Part shown: in pieces, positions 9,741 to 21,937 of the stretch | Layout: every line of letters begins with the position of its first letter | How positions within the stretch are numbered: the first letter of the stretch is position 1 | NCBI RefSeq assembly: GCF_002095385.1 | Contig: NZ_MIPP01000016.1 | Span: forward strand, 1-64,000 | Source of the DNA: Pantoea eucrina | GTDB taxonomy: Bacteria; Pseudomonadota; Gammaproteobacteria; Enterobacterales; Enterobacteriaceae | Reading direction: 5' to 3' | Length of the DNA: 64,000 nt | Translations under genes and position numbers: made by a program | Notes under the pieces: generated by a model | Told to the model about the DNA's origin: nothing | The model's input: only the letters and a program-made list of their open reading frames with translations | Databases searched by the model: none

Positions 9741-10970
9741 TCAGGGAGCCCATGTGACGGGGGCGAGGGCGCTGCTGTCGACTCCCTGCCTGAGCTGAGC
9801 CAGCGTCGATTGATAAGGACAGAGCGTGCCGATGGCGCTGTCGTGACAGTCTGGCTGATGCCACTCTGCCTGCAGTAAAGGGTGCTGCCGATCCACCGGC
9901 GCGAGCTGGCGCAGCGCATCCAGACTCTGCGCCTGAAAGTAAATGCGCAGCCGGCGGCTGTTGTCACGCGTATCGCGCCAGCGCTCAAACACCAGGCTGC
10001 TGCCCGGCGGGATATTACCGCGCGCGTAGCCCGGCAGCTGCCAGCTGAAATTCATCAGGGTGCGCACCATTGCGATATTGGTATCGTGGGCTACCAGCAG
10101 CAGCCAGCGGGTATCGGGCGAGCCGGGACGATCTTCGAGCGCCGCGATCGCCGTATTGAGCAATATTGAGCCGCGCTTTTGTGCCAGATAAGGGACATCG
10201 TTACTCAGATCGTAATTTGCGGTGAGCAGTGGCAGCAGCGCCGTAATCTGCTGCGCGCTGTTCAGGCGCCCCTGCGCCAGCGCCTCTGGTGGCAGATTTT
10301 CACTCCAGCCGAGACGCAGCGTTTCCACCATGCTCGCCATGACGCTTAATCCCTGGATATAGCTGTGGCCGCTCCGGGTCTGCTTCAGCTGCCACGGGCG
10401 CGAAAAAAAGCGGCAATCGCCGTCACAGACCGCCGCATTTAGCTGCCGGATCGCCGGCTGCAGCCGCTGCTGCAGCGCAGCAAGGTCGCCAGCCCGTGCG
10501 GCAATCGCTGCCTGCTCGCGGGCAGGATCGGTCCGGGCAAATGGAAATTTATCGCTCTGAAACAGGGGATCCGCCCCATCGGCAACAACGTGCACCGGCA
10601 CACCGCAGCCGGGAAACGCGCCGTCAGTCAGCGCCTGTGCCGTGGCCCGCGTGCGCTGCAGCGGGCTGGCGCGCACATAAATTTGCCGGCTGTCAGGGCA
10701 GCCCGCGTGGAGCAGGCCCGCCTGACGGTAGTAGTTACCCTGCCAGCGTCCTTTATTGACCACCGCGCTGTAGCCGTGACCGGTAAGTTCGCCATCCGCC
10801 GTGCTCCAGCGCGGCCAGGGGTGCTGCGTGGCCGCTTCAATCTCTGCCCGGTTAGCCGCCGTCGGAGGACGTACGCCGTGCCGGCCGATCTCTACCACCT
10901 TTTCCAGCTGCCAGCGATCGGCTGCGGTGGCGAGCAGCGGCAGCAGCAGCAATATCAGCAGCGATTTCAC
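9741..10970 (-). CDS. Periplasmic histidine acid phosphatase, AppA-like phytase
   Basis: A 409-residue histidine-type acid phosphatase with a signal peptide (MKSLLILLLLPLLATAA). The catalytic motif RHGVRPP is at residues 30-36 and the proton-donor motif HDTN at 295-298. HDTN and the following LPG...PPGSSLVFERW resemble E. coli AppA phytase rather than glucose-1-phosphatase. The cysteines at 91, 121, 182 and 186 suggest periplasmic disulfides. It likely releases phosphate from phytate or other phosphomonoesters. The GTG start overlaps the stop of the inositol monophosphatase-like gene as GTGA (10967-10970), so translation is coupled. In E. coli malZ occupies this site. Substrate is inferred; the phosphatase family is clear. 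Confidence 0.88.
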   Translation of the reverse strand: MKSLLILLLLPLLATAADRWQLEKVVEIGRHGVRPPTAANRAEIEAATQHPWPRWSTADGELTGHGYSAVVNKGRWQGNYYRQAGLLHAGCPDSRQIYVRASPLQRTRATAQALTDGAFPGCGVPVHVVADGADPLFQSDKFPFARTDPAREQAAIAARAGDLAALQQRLQPAIRQLNAAVCDGDCRFFSRPWQLKQTRSGHSYIQGLSVMASMVETLRLGWSENLPPEALAQGRLNSAQQITALLPLLTANYDLSNDVPYLAQKRGSILLNTAIAALEDRPGSPDTRWLLLVAHDTNIAMVRTLMNFSWQLPGYARGNIPPGSSLVFERWRDTRDNSRRLRIYFQAQSLDALRQLAPVDRQHPLLQAEWHQPDCHDSAIGTLCPYQSTLAQLRQGVDSSALAPVTWAP

Positions 10971-11773
10971 GTCAGCGGCTCCGCCAGCAGCGCATTGATC
11001 TGCGGCCAGAGCGTGGCGTTAGCCAGCAGCACCGGATTGCCCTGCGTCAGGCCATTATTCTGCTCATAACGGTTGGTCTCTCCACCCGCTTCCCGCATCA
11101 GTACGATGCCTGGCAGGCCGTCCCACGGCTGCATGCGCGCTTCGTAATAGCCGGTCAGCCGCCCGGCCGCCGCCCACGCGCTCATCAGCGCCCCGGAACC
11201 GTTGCGGATAAACATGCCGCCCTGCTGCAGCAGCGCGCTGATAAAGTCGAGCAGTGGAGCCGCAGGCTGACTGGTGGAGCAGCCCAGACCAAACAGCCCC
11301 TGGCTCAGCTGGCCGGCGCTGTGTGCCCGGATACGCTGCTCGTTCATCCATGCGCCTTTGCCCCGGCAGGCGTGAAAGATCTCATGATGATTGGGATCGC
11401 ATACCACGCCAATAACCGGTTCGCCTTCACACACAATCGCCAGCGCCACGCACCAGTTGTGCAGCCCGCTGAGAAAGTTGCTGGTGCCATCAATCGGATC
11501 AACTACCCAGATAAAGCGTGCCTGTCCGGCGTCTCCGCCGCTCTCCTCACCGATAACTGCGTCTTCAGGAAAGCGTTCCAGGATAAGGTGCCGGATTAAC
11601 TCCTCAACGTTGCGGTCAGCCTCACTGACCAGATCCTGTAAATCCTTCTTATATTCTGCAATCAGCTGGTTACGCTGCTGATACCACGACATGGCGCGAC
11701 TGCCAGCGGCTCTGGCGACCTCGCAGGCAAACTGATAGCGCGCCTCTAATTCAGTTAACGTAGCTGATGACAT
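10967..11773 (-). CDS. Inositol monophosphatase family protein
   Basis: A 268-residue member of the Mg-dependent IMPase/SuhB superfamily. The metal ligands are visible: GEESG (Glu77), DPIDGTSNF (Asp92, Asp95) and WDGL (Asp218; the family norm is WDxAAG, here WDGLPG). No signal peptide, so it is cytoplasmic. It is not the suhB orthologue by position, and it differs from SuhB along its length. It is coupled to the downstream phytase gene by a 4-base overlap, which suggests a role in inositol phosphate breakdown, though other small phosphomonoesters are possible. The start at 11773 is preceded by a GAGGG-type ribosome site on the minus strand. Confidence 0.85.
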   Translation of the reverse strand: MSSATLTELEARYQFACEVARAAGSRAMSWYQQRNQLIAEYKKDLQDLVSEADRNVEELIRHLILERFPEDAVIGEESGGDAGQARFIWVVDPIDGTSNFLSGLHNWCVALAIVCEGEPVIGVVCDPNHHEIFHACRGKGAWMNEQRIRAHSAGQLSQGLFGLGCSTSQPAAPLLDFISALLQQGGMFIRNGSGALMSAWAAAGRLTGYYEARMQPWDGLPGIVLMREAGGETNRYEQNNGLTQGNPVLLANATLWPQINALLAEPLT

Positions 11774-11876
11774 GTTTCCCTCTTATCATTTTCTGGCTGG
11801 TGTAGTAACCAGACGTGCCTGAACAGGCGGAATGGTGGTGTGGCCGGGTCTGGTAAAGTTAAGAAAGGCTTCATTA

Positions 11877-11896
11877 AGCCGCAGATATATGCGGCT
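11877..11896 (-). terminator. Weak hairpin between acpH and the IMPase gene
   Basis: Stem AGCCGCA (11877-11883) and TGCGGCT (11890-11896) with a 6-base loop, 40 bases after the acpH stop. The following minus-strand bases are T-rich but not a clean T run, so termination is uncertain. Confidence 0.35.
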
Positions 11897-11935
11897 GGCA
11901 AGAGGGGAGAAGAGGTATTGGCGCGGATTACGGAT

Positions 11936-12517
11936 TCAGAGGCGCTGCGCGCGAGCGTCTGCCATCAGGCGCGGATAGAAAGCAAAAAACAGCGCTTCCA
12001 GCGCGTCATAGTGATCAACAAAATCCTGATAGGAGTCGCGCAGCGCCGCAAGACGGGGACGGCGATACGCCATGCCGCGCAGCACCCGCTCCAGCCGCGC
12101 CGGTTCGGCGTAGTGTTCAAACCAGCGTTCGCGCCACATCACCGCGTTGAGCTCAATAAAGCTTTCTGGCGTTCCCGCCAGCTGCGGCACAATATGCCGC
12201 TGCGCAGCCTCACTAAAGGCGGCGAGTGAGATATCAGGCTGGAACTGCTGCCAGTGGCGCGCAAGAAAATGATCCCAGATCACATCAAGCGTAATCGGGG
12301 CTACGCGCCGCGTTTCCGGACGAAACCACTGCCGGGCGGTACGCACTTCAGGCAGGTTGTCCGTCAGCACATCGATACGGCGGTGCAGGGCGATCCCCGC
12401 TGCAACCGGTGCCGGCCACTGCGCCTGAACATTGCCGCGCACAAAGTCGGCCAGCAGGTTGCCCAGCAGCGAGCTTTCTGCCAGCGTGGCAAGATGAAGG
12501 TGAGCAAGAAAATTCAT
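11936..12517 (-). CDS. acpH: Acyl carrier protein phosphodiesterase AcpH
   Basis: A 193-residue HD-related phosphodiesterase that removes 4'-phosphopantetheine from holo-ACP. Family motifs [19 protein letters not shown] and GIALHRRID are visible; the length is the same as I recall for E. coli AcpH (formerly YajB). It is divergent from queA, as in E. coli. The start ATG is at 12515-12517. Frame intact. Confidence 0.93.
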   Translation of the reverse strand: MNFLAHLHLATLAESSLLGNLLADFVRGNVQAQWPAPVAAGIALHRRIDVLTDNLPEVRTARQWFRPETRRVAPITLDVIWDHFLARHWQQFQPDISLAAFSEAAQRHIVPQLAGTPESFIELNAVMWRERWFEHYAEPARLERVLRGMAYRRPRLAALRDSYQDFVDHYDALEALFFAFYPRLMADARAQRL

Positions 12518-12619
12518 GCGCTATTATAGGCAGAATCGCGTCTCTGCAGCCAGTTGTTCAGAATTTCCCACTTTTCCGCTAAACTATGCCGCCTGTTTTT
12601 GAGTCCGGAAAAGTTATAC

Positions 12620-14895
<2,276 letters not shown>

Positions 14896-14920
14896 TTATT
14901 CTATCAATGAGGGAAATTAA

Positions 14921-15253
14921 ATGAGCTTTTTCATTTCTGACGCCGTCGCAGCAGCGGGCGCTCCGTCACAGGGAAGTCCGTATTCTCTGGTGATCATGCT
15001 GGTGGTTTTTGGTCTGATTTTCTACTTCATGATCCTGCGTCCGCAGCAGAAGCGCGCCAAAGATCATAAAAAGCTGATGGACTCCATCTCGAAAGGGGAT
15101 GAAGTGCTGACCAACGGCGGCCTGGTGGGTCGTGTCACTAAAGTTGCTGATACCGGTTATATCGCTATCGCCCTGAACGACACCACTGAAGTAGTGATTA
15201 AACGTGATTTCGTGGCCGCCGTCCTGCCGAAAGGGTCGATGAAGGCGCTGTAA
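14921..15253 (+). CDS. yajC: Sec translocon accessory subunit YajC
   Basis: A 110-residue small inner-membrane protein with one membrane helix (about 18-38) and the conserved [17 protein letters not shown] segment after it. It associates with SecDF. GAGGG at 14909-14913 precedes the ATG. It lies 25 bases after tgt and 25 before secD, so the genes form one operon. Confidence 0.96.
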   Translation: MSFFISDAVAAAGAPSQGSPYSLVIMLVVFGLIFYFMILRPQQKRAKDHKKLMDSISKGDEVLTNGGLVGRVTKVADTGYIAIALNDTTEVVIKRDFVAAVLPKGSMKAL

Positions 15254-15278
15254 TTTTATCTTCCCGAAGGGAACTGCC

Positions 15279-17126
15279 GTGTTAAACCGTTATCCTTTGT
15301 GGAAGTACATCATGCTGGTCGCCGTTATTCTTATCGGCCTGCTGTATGCGCTTCCTAACCTTTATGGTGAGGATCCGGCCGTTCAGATCACTGGTGCGCG
15401 CGGAAGCGCCGCCAGTGAGCAGACGTTGGATCAGATCCAGAACGTACTCAAACAAGACAACATTCAGAGCAAATCCCTCGCACTGGAAAATGGCGCTATT
15501 CTGGCGCGTTTCGCTAACACCGATGTGCAGCTGCGCGCGCGCGAAGCGCTTACAACTGCGCTGGGTGACGATTTCGTGGTAGCCCTCAATCTCGCACCGG
15601 CCACGCCGCGCTGGCTCACTCTGCTGGCAGCGGAACCGATGAAACTCGGTCTGGACCTGCGGGGCGGGGTGCACTTCCTGATGGAAGTGGATATGGATAC
15701 CGCGCTGGGCAAGCTGCAGGAGCAGAATGCAGACGGCCTGCGCAGCGATCTGCGTGAAAAGAATATTCCTTATACCAACGTCAGCAAACTCGCTAACTAC
15801 GGTGTGGAAGTGCGTTTCCGCGACGCCAAAAGCCGCGATGACGCGATCGGCTACCTGACGCCACGCCACCGCGATATGGTATTCACCAGTGCGGGCAGCG
15901 ATGCAATGCGCGCGGTGATGACCGATGCGCGCCTGAGTGAAGCGCGGGAATATGCGGTACAGCAGAATATTAATATCCTGCGCAACCGTGTTAACCAGCT
16001 GGGCGTTGCTGAGCCGCTGGTGCAGCGTCAGGGTGCCGACCGCATCGTGGTTGAGCTGCCGGGTATCCAGGATACCGCGCGGGCAAAAGAGATCCTTGGT
16101 GCCACCGCGACGCTGGAGTTCCGTCTGGTTAATACCAGCGTAGATCCGGGTGCTGCGGCAAATGGACGCGTGCCGGGTGACTCAGAAGTGAAGAAAACGC
16201 GGGAAGGGCAGCCGGTTGTGCTTTATAAGCGTGTCATTCTTACCGGCGATCACATCACCGATTCCACGTCCAGCATGGATGAGTACAACCAGCCGCAGGT
16301 GAATATTTCACTGGATGGCGCGGGCGGTAACATCATGTCGAACTTCACCAAGGACAACATCGGCAAGCCGATGGCGACCCTGTTTGTGGAGTACAAGGAC
16401 AGCGGCAAGAAAGATGCCAACGGCAGAGCGATTCTGGCGAAGCAGGAAGAAGTGATCAACGTGGCGAACATTCAGTCACGGCTGGGTAATAGCTTCCGCA
16501 TCACCGGTATCAGCAACCCGAACGAAGCGCGTCAGCTGTCGCTGCTGCTGCGTGCCGGTGCGCTGATTGCGCCGATTCAGATTGTCGAAGAGCGTACCAT
16601 TGGCCCGACTATGGGTCAGCAGAACATCACCCAGGGTCTGGAAGCCTGCCTGTGGGGTCTGATCGCTTCGATCATCTTTATGGTGGTGTTCTACAAAAAG
16701 TTTGGTCTGATTGCGACCAGCGCGCTGCTGTGTAACCTGGTGCTGATTGTCGGCATCATGTCGCTGCTGCCAGGCGCCACGCTCACCATGCCGGGCATTG
16801 CCGGTATCGTGCTGACGCTGGCGGTTGCCGTAGATGCCAACGTGTTGATTAACGAACGTATTAAAGAAGAGCTGCGTAACGGACGCTCGGTACAGCAGGC
16901 GATTCATGAGGGCTACAAAGGCGCCTTCTCCAGTATCGTCGACGCCAACGTCACCACGCTGATTAAAGTCATCATTCTTTATGCGGTGGGTACCGGCTCC
17001 ATCAAAGGCTTTGCAATCACCACCGCTATCGGTATTGCAACCTCGATGTTTACCGCTATCGTCGGCACCCGTGCCATCGTTAACCTGGTGTACGGCGGCA
17101 AACGCATCAACAAGCTGTCTATCTGA
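15279..17126 (+). CDS. secD: Protein translocase subunit SecD
   Basis: A 615-residue RND-type inner-membrane protein that uses the proton gradient to drive protein export. One N-terminal membrane helix (about 10-28), a large periplasmic P1 domain, the [16 protein letters not shown] motif, and five C-terminal helices with [16 protein letters not shown] are visible. GTG start at 15279, GAAGGGAA upstream at 15265-15272. secF follows after 10 bases. Confidence 0.97.
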   Translation: MLNRYPLWKYIMLVAVILIGLLYALPNLYGEDPAVQITGARGSAASEQTLDQIQNVLKQDNIQSKSLALENGAILARFANTDVQLRAREALTTALGDDFVVALNLAPATPRWLTLLAAEPMKLGLDLRGGVHFLMEVDMDTALGKLQEQNADGLRSDLREKNIPYTNVSKLANYGVEVRFRDAKSRDDAIGYLTPRHRDMVFTSAGSDAMRAVMTDARLSEAREYAVQQNINILRNRVNQLGVAEPLVQRQGADRIVVELPGIQDTARAKEILGATATLEFRLVNTSVDPGAAANGRVPGDSEVKKTREGQPVVLYKRVILTGDHITDSTSSMDEYNQPQVNISLDGAGGNIMSNFTKDNIGKPMATLFVEYKDSGKKDANGRAILAKQEEVINVANIQSRLGNSFRITGISNPNEARQLSLLLRAGALIAPIQIVEERTIGPTMGQQNITQGLEACLWGLIASIIFMVVFYKKFGLIATSALLCNLVLIVGIMSLLPGATLTMPGIAGIVLTLAVAVDANVLINERIKEELRNGRSVQQAIHEGYKGAFSSIVDANVTTLIKVIILYAVGTGSIKGFAITTAIGIATSMFTAIVGTRAIVNLVYGGKRINKLSI

Positions 17127-17136
17127 GGAGTGCGTT

Positions 17137-18105
17137 GTGGCACAGGAATATAGTATTGAACAGCTGAACCACGGGCGTAAGGTCGTAGACTTTATGCGCT
17201 GGGATACGCTGGCGTTTATCATCTCGGGTCTGCTGATCGTGGCGTCAATCGCCATTATCGGCGTGCGCGGGTTTAACTGGGGACTCGATTTCACCGGCGG
17301 TACGGTGATTGAGATTAACCTGGAGAAACCTGCAGATCTCGATGCGCTGCGCGAAGGTCTGGTAAAAGCGGGCTTTGACGAGCCGCTGGTGCAGAACTTC
17401 GGCAGCAGCCGCGACGTGATGGTGCGGATGCCACCTGCGACCGGCAATGCGGGTCAGGAGCTGGGCAACAAGGTGTTGTCCTCTATCAACCAGACCACGC
17501 AGCAGAACGCGACGGTAAAACGCATTGAGTTTGTCGGACCAAGCGTAGGTAGCGACCTGGCGCAGGCGGGGGCGATGGCGCTGCTCTCTGCGCTGATCGC
17601 TATTCTTATCTACATCGGGTTTCGCTTTGAATGGCGTCTGGCGCTGGGCACCGTGCTGGCGCTGGCGCATGACGTTATCATCACCTGCGGCCTGCTGGCG
17701 CTATTCAGCATTGAAATCGATCTGACCATCGTTGCCTCGCTGATGTCGGTGATTGGTTACTCGCTTAACGATAAGATTGTGGTTTCTGACCGTATTCGTG
17801 AGAACTTCCGTAAGATCCGTCGCGGTTCTTCTTACGATATCACCAACGTGTCGCTGACCCAGACGCTGAGCCGTACCCTGATCACTTCTATCACCACGCT
17901 GGCGATGATCCTGATCCTGTTCATCTTTGGCGGCGCGCTGCTGAAAGGCTTCTCGCTCACGATGCTGATTGGTGTGACGATCGGTACGATCTCATCCATC
18001 TACGTCTCTTCAGCGCTGGCGCTGAAGCTGGGGATGAAGCGTGAGCATATGCTGGTGCAGAAAGTGGAAAAAGAGGGCGCCGATCAGCCTTCTATTCTGC
18101 CGTAA
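17137..18105 (+). CDS. secF: Protein translocase subunit SecF
   Basis: A 322-residue partner of SecD with six membrane helices. The motifs [19 protein letters not shown] and [20 protein letters not shown] (charged residues of the proton path) are conserved. The GTG at 17137 ([20 protein letters not shown]) is used; the frame is open far upstream inside secD but without family similarity. GAGGAG at 17125-17130 is the ribosome site. The operon ends at the terminator at 18128-18156. Confidence 0.97.
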   Translation: MAQEYSIEQLNHGRKVVDFMRWDTLAFIISGLLIVASIAIIGVRGFNWGLDFTGGTVIEINLEKPADLDALREGLVKAGFDEPLVQNFGSSRDVMVRMPPATGNAGQELGNKVLSSINQTTQQNATVKRIEFVGPSVGSDLAQAGAMALLSALIAILIYIGFRFEWRLALGTVLALAHDVIITCGLLALFSIEIDLTIVASLMSVIGYSLNDKIVVSDRIRENFRKIRRGSSYDITNVSLTQTLSRTLITSITTLAMILILFIFGGALLKGFSLTMLIGVTIGTISSIYVSSALALKLGMKREHMLVQKVEKEGADQPSILP

Positions 18106-18127
18106 GCCCGGCGCTGACCGATGCAAA

Positions 18128-18156
18128 AAGGCCCTTCTCCGGAAGGGCCTTTTTTT
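18128..18156. terminator. Bidirectional terminator between secF and yajI
   Basis: Stem AAGGCCCTT (18128-18136) and AAGGGCCTT (18143-18151), with A on the left and seven T on the right. It ends the rightward secF transcript. The left A run could also end leftward yajI transcription, whose stop lies just inside the right edge. Confidence 0.88.
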
Positions 18157-18706
18157 ATGGCGCGGCGTCTGCCGTTACCTCATGTACGCGCACATAGCCG
18201 AGCCGATCCGGTGTCAGGCCACTCAGGTGCAGCGGCACTGTTACCGTGCTGCGCGGCATCAGGCTGGCGGGCACGCTGATGCGCTGACTCAGGCTGTCGG
18301 CGGCCAGCGGCTGACCACTGGCGGGATCGCTTTCACCCCACACCACGGTCGCGCTCAGCGCGGGTACCGGCTTGTCATCAGCAGAGCGGATAACCAGGCT
18401 GGCCTGGCTGCCGTTTGCTTCTGCACTCACGTTCAGCAGTGCGAGACGCAGCGTACCCAGCTGCGTCTCCAGATCAACCGGCGTCGCGGAACCAGGTACC
18501 AGCCATGCGCCCTGAGTGGAGCGGCTGTTAAGCTGGCCCTGCTGCTCCAGCGCGCCGGCGCGGCGGGTGAGATGACGCATCTGCTGATTGAGCTGGCTCA
18601 CCTCCTGATGCAGCTCTCTGACCTGCGGGGCAGGAGGCGGAGTGCTGCAGCTGCTCAGCAGCAGCAGCGACAGCACCGCCAGAACCGGTAAGCTCCTGAG
18701 TCTCAT
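18155..18706 (-). CDS. yajI: Lipoprotein YajI (DUF3251 family)
   Basis: A 183-residue predicted lipoprotein. The lipobox LLLSSC gives a lipidated Cys20. Residues about 30-60 (VRELHQEVSQLNQQMRHLTR) form a probable coiled coil. The rest, with LGTLRLALLNVSAEANG, resembles E. coli YajI. Its function is unknown. It is on the minus strand 15 bases after kbp, so the two may be cotranscribed. In E. coli, yajD and tsx lie between secF and yajI; neither is present here. Confidence 0.75.
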   Translation of the reverse strand: MRLRSLPVLAVLSLLLLSSCSTPPPAPQVRELHQEVSQLNQQMRHLTRRAGALEQQGQLNSRSTQGAWLVPGSATPVDLETQLGTLRLALLNVSAEANGSQASLVIRSADDKPVPALSATVVWGESDPASGQPLAADSLSQRISVPASLMPRSTVTVPLHLSGLTPDRLGYVRVHEVTADAAP

Positions 18707-18721
18707 GCTCTCTCCCGCACC

Positions 18722-19159
18722 TTATTCCGGAATACGCAGTACCTGGCCCGGATAGATTTTGTCCGGATGGCTCAGCATCGGCTTATTAGCTTCGAAGATT
18801 TTGTTGTACTGATTCGGATCGCCGTAGACCTGTTTGGAAATAGCGCTCAGGGTGTCGCCTTTTTTCACTGTGTAGAGGTTGGCTTCGCGTGCGGTGTCGC
18901 TGACGGTAACTTTATCATCCACTTTAGTGATGCCGGCAACGTTACCGGCTGCCACCAGAATCTTCTCTTTGAGCTCCTGTGAGATGCCGTCGCCGCTGAC
19001 GGTTACGGTATCACCCTGCACATTGACGTTGACTTTATCGCTGTCTGGCAGGCCGAGCTTGTTGATGTGATCCTGCAGCTTTTTGCTGGAGTCATCACCG
19101 CCTGTCACGCTGTCCCACAGCTTCTCTCCTGCTTCTTTGACGAAGTTAAACAGACCCAT
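18722..19159 (-). CDS. kbp: Potassium-binding protein Kbp (BON and LysM domains)
   Basis: A 145-residue cytoplasmic protein with an N-terminal amphipathic segment, a BON domain (about 20-90: [19 protein letters not shown]) and a C-terminal LysM domain (about 95-143: [19 protein letters not shown]). It closely resembles E. coli Kbp/YgaU, which binds potassium. In E. coli the gene lies elsewhere. AGGAGGAA precedes the ATG, a strong ribosome site. It may form a two-gene unit with yajI. Confidence 0.9.
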   Translation of the reverse strand: MGLFNFVKEAGEKLWDSVTGGDDSSKKLQDHINKLGLPDSDKVNVNVQGDTVTVSGDGISQELKEKILVAAGNVAGITKVDDKVTVSDTAREANLYTVKKGDTLSAISKQVYGDPNQYNKIFEANKPMLSHPDKIYPGQVLRIPE

Positions 19160-19331
19160 AGTTCCTCCTGTGATTGTGCCGGATTGGCTCTTTAAGCGTA
19201 GTGCGTTTTTGACATTTGCTGGCAGAAGCGGTTATGAGCGCTGAAAAAACCGCCAGGCAGGCGGCCTCTGTTTTGTTAAATGTGAGTTCGCGTTACACTG
19301 TGTGGCCCAAAATGTCGCGACAGGAAACGTC

Positions 19332-19781
19332 ATGCATTGCCCATTCTGTTCCGCTGTGGATACCAAAGTGATCGACTCACGCCTGGTCAGTGAAGGTTCC
19401 TCGGTGCGCCGCCGCCGTCAGTGTCTGGTCTGCCATGAGCGCTTTACCACGTTTGAGATGGCGGAGCTGGTGATGCCGCGCGTGGTAAAAAGCAACGACG
19501 TGCGTGAGCCTTTTAACGAAGATAAGCTGACCAGCGGCATGATGAAGGCGCTGGAGAAGCGTCCCGTCAGTGCTGATGCGGTCGATAGCGCAGTCAATCA
19601 CATTAAAACCCAGCTGCGTGCGACCGGCGAACGTGAGATTGCCAGCAAGCTGATTGGCAATCTGGTGATGGAAGAGCTAAAAAAACTGGATAAGGTCGCC
19701 TATATCCGCTTCGCCTCGGTCTACCGCAGCTTTGAAGATATCCGCGACTTTGGCGAAGAGATCGCCCGCTTACAGGACTGA
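19332..19781 (+). CDS. nrdR: Transcriptional repressor NrdR
   Basis: A 149-residue repressor of ribonucleotide reductase genes. The zinc ribbon has Cys3, Cys6, Cys31 and Cys34. An ATP-cone domain follows (about 46-136). The start at 19332 (MHCPFC) is preceded by CAGGAAA at 19321-19327; the frame is open 30 bases further but family members start at MHCPFC. ribD begins 3 bases after the stop, as in E. coli. Confidence 0.97.
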   Translation: MHCPFCSAVDTKVIDSRLVSEGSSVRRRRQCLVCHERFTTFEMAELVMPRVVKSNDVREPFNEDKLTSGMMKALEKRPVSADAVDSAVNHIKTQLRATGEREIASKLIGNLVMEELKKLDKVAYIRFASVYRSFEDIRDFGEEIARLQD

Positions 19782-19784
19782 ATC

Positions 19785-20888
19785 ATGACCGATGCTCGCT
19801 ATATGGCGCGCGCGCTGGAACTGGCGCGACGCGGTCGTTTCACCACCACGCCAAACCCCAACGTCGGCTGCGTGATCGTGCGTGACGGCACAATTGTCGG
19901 CGAAGGCTGGCATCAGCGCGCGGGTGAACCGCATGCTGAAGTGCATGCGCTGCGCATGGCCGGAGAGCAAGCGCGCGGTGCAACCGCCTACGTTACGCTG
20001 GAGCCGTGCAGCCATCATGGCCGGACGCCACCCTGCTGCGATGCGCTGATTGCTGCTGGCGTCAGCCGCGTGGTGGTCGCCATGCAGGATCCTAACCCGC
20101 AGGTCGCAGGGCGCGGTCTCTGGCGCCTGCAGCAGGCGGGAATTGAAGTCAGTCACGGGCTGATGATGGCGGAAGCGGAAGCGCTCAATCGCGGGTTTCT
20201 CAAGCGTATGCGCACCGGGTTTCCCTGGATACAGCTCAAGCTTGGCGCTTCACTGGATGGCCGCACAGCGATGGCGAGCGGTGAGAGCAAGTGGATCACC
20301 TCGGCGGCCGCCCGCCGGGATGTGCAGCAGTTCCGCGCGCAGAGTTCCGCCATTCTTACCAGCAGTGCCACCGTGCTGGCCGACGATCCGTCACTCACGG
20401 TACGCGCAGATGAACTCAGCGACAGCGTTCTCCAGCAGCTGGATACGCAAACTCTGCGGCAGCCGGTGCGGGTGGTGGTTGACAGCCAGCAGCGCGTGAC
20501 GCCGCAGCACCGGCTGATTCATCAGCCGGGTGAGAGCTGGCTGATGCGTACCGCTCCCGATGACGCCGCGTGGCCGGAGAGCGTAACGCAGATTGCGGTG
20601 CCGCCGCGCGGCGAACAGCTTGATCTGGTCGCGATGATGATGCTGCTCGGTCAGCGTCAGATTAACAGCGTCTGGGTCGAGGCGGGAGCGGGCCTGGCGG
20701 GCGCGCTGATTCAGGCCGGACTGGTGGATGAGCTGATTGTTTATATCGCACCGGTGCTGCTTGGCGACGCCGGACGCGGGCTCTGTACGCTCCCCGGGCT
20801 GGAGGCGTTGAGCGCCGCGCCGCGCCTCGATTTTCGTGATGTGCGCAAAGTGGGTGACGATCTGCGTCTTACCCTGACCCTGCGTTAA
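19785..20888 (+). CDS. ribD: Riboflavin biosynthesis bifunctional deaminase/reductase RibD
   Basis: A 367-residue enzyme of riboflavin synthesis. The N-terminal deaminase (about 1-145) has the zinc site His50, Glu52 (PHAEVHAL), Cys75 and Cys84 ([13 protein letters not shown]). The C-terminal reductase (about 147-367) has [11 protein letters not shown] and [15 protein letters not shown]. It converts the GTP cyclohydrolase II product to the ribitylamino-uracil phosphate. It is translationally close to nrdR (3-base gap). Confidence 0.97.
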   Translation: MTDARYMARALELARRGRFTTTPNPNVGCVIVRDGTIVGEGWHQRAGEPHAEVHALRMAGEQARGATAYVTLEPCSHHGRTPPCCDALIAAGVSRVVVAMQDPNPQVAGRGLWRLQQAGIEVSHGLMMAEAEALNRGFLKRMRTGFPWIQLKLGASLDGRTAMASGESKWITSAAARRDVQQFRAQSSAILTSSATVLADDPSLTVRADELSDSVLQQLDTQTLRQPVRVVVDSQQRVTPQHRLIHQPGESWLMRTAPDDAAWPESVTQIAVPPRGEQLDLVAMMMLLGQRQINSVWVEAGAGLAGALIQAGLVDELIVYIAPVLLGDAGRGLCTLPGLEALSAAPRLDFRDVRKVGDDLRLTLTLR

Positions 20889-20982
20889 GCATGCACGGAA
20901 AAGCCTGAGCGCCGGGCTAAAGAGTATGATAGAATCCGCCCCCTTCTGCGGGGGCTATAAAACACACACCCAAAGGATATGT

Positions 20983-21453
20983 ATGAACGTTATCGAAGCT
21001 GCTGTTGCCACGCCTGATGCTAAAATTGCCATCGTGATTGCGCGTTTTAACAACTTTATTAATGACAGTCTGCTGGATGGCGCGGTCGATGCGCTGAAGC
21101 GTATCGGTCAGGTTAAAGCTGAAAACATTACCGTGGTCTGGGTGCCGGGCGCCTATGAGCTGCCGCTGGCCGCGCGCGCGCTGGCGAATACCGGTAAGCA
21201 CGACGCGATTGTTGCGCTGGGCACGGTGATCCGTGGCGGCACTGCCCATTTCGAATATGTGGCAGGTGAAGCGAGCTCCGGTATCGCTAACGTGGCAATG
21301 AGCTGCGAAATCCCGGTCACCTTCGGCGTTCTGACCACCGAAAATATCGAGCAGGCGATTGAACGCGCCGGCACGAAAGCGGGTAACAAAGGCGCAGAAG
21401 CCGCGCTGACCGCACTTGAAATGATCAACGTATTGAAAGCCATTAAAGCCTGA
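20983..21453 (+). CDS. ribE: 6,7-dimethyl-8-ribityllumazine synthase RibE (RibH)
   Basis: A 156-residue lumazine synthase that forms icosahedral 60-mers. Motifs [30 protein letters not shown] (with the catalytic His) and [11 protein letters not shown] are visible. The start at 20983 ([16 protein letters not shown]) follows AAAGGA at 20972-20977; the frame is open upstream but without similarity. A 6-base GC hairpin (20938-20955) lies in the leader. nusB follows 19 bases later. Confidence 0.97.
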   Translation: MNVIEAAVATPDAKIAIVIARFNNFINDSLLDGAVDALKRIGQVKAENITVVWVPGAYELPLAARALANTGKHDAIVALGTVIRGGTAHFEYVAGEASSGIANVAMSCEIPVTFGVLTTENIEQAIERAGTKAGNKGAEAALTALEMINVLKAIKA

Positions 21454-21472
21454 TTTTTGTAAGGGGAATTTT

Positions 21473-21892
21473 GTGAAACCTGCTGCTCGTCGTCGCGCCC
21501 GTGAGTGCGCTGTCCAGGCGCTCTACTCCTGGCAGTTGTCCAACAACGACATTGCCGATGTGGAATACCAGTTTCTGGCGGAACAAGACGTCAAAGACGT
21601 CGATATTAGCTATTTCCGCGAATTGCTGGCCGGTGTGGCGACCAACAGCGCGTACCTGGATGGCCTGATGAAACCCTGGCTGTCACGCCAGCTTGAAGAG
21701 CTGGGTCAGGTAGAAAAAGCGATCCTGCGCCTCTCGCTCTATGAGCTGAGCAAGCGTGCGGATGTGCCTTATAAAGTCGCCATCAACGAAGGTATTGAGC
21801 TGGCAAAAGTGTTTGGCGCTGAAGACAGCCATAAGTTTGTCAACGGCGTGCTGGATAAAGCCGCTCCGCAAATACGACCAAACAGAAAGTAG
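21473..21892 (+). CDS. nusB: Transcription antitermination factor NusB
   Basis: A 139-residue all-helical protein that, with NusE (S10), binds boxA RNA in rRNA operons and lambda N complexes. The N terminus [21 protein letters not shown] and the C-terminal [30 protein letters not shown] are typical. GTG start at 21473 with AAGGGGAA at 21461-21468 upstream. A terminator follows the gene before thiL. Confidence 0.97.
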   Translation: MKPAARRRARECAVQALYSWQLSNNDIADVEYQFLAEQDVKDVDISYFRELLAGVATNSAYLDGLMKPWLSRQLEELGQVEKAILRLSLYELSKRADVPYKVAINEGIELAKVFGAEDSHKFVNGVLDKAAPQIRPNRK

Positions 21893-21897
21893 TGCAG

Positions 21898-21921
21898 AAG
21901 GCCGGGTGACCGGCCTTTTTT
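21898..21921 (+). terminator. Intrinsic terminator between nusB and thiL
   Basis: Stem AAGGCCGG (21898-21905) and CCGGCCTT (21910-21917) with a GTGA loop, followed by T. It ends 17 bases before thiL, so thiL and pgpA may depend on read-through or a separate promoter. Confidence 0.8.
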
Positions 21922-21937
21922 CATTGAGACCTGATTT

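Noticed and set aside
15279-17126. An open frame from 16981 giving SecF a long N-terminal extension into secD
   Set aside because: The extra residues are a shadow of secD; the GTG at 17137 with GAGGAG upstream gives the family start.
19250-19264. Hairpin CCGCC/GGCGG with an A run upstream of nrdR, as a minus-strand terminator
   Set aside because: No leftward gene ends there; it lies in the divergent kbp-nrdR promoter region and the stem is only 5 bases.
20938-20955. GC hairpin in the ribE leader as a riboswitch or terminator
   Set aside because: A 6-base stem with no T run and no FMN-element sequence conservation; too small to support either call.
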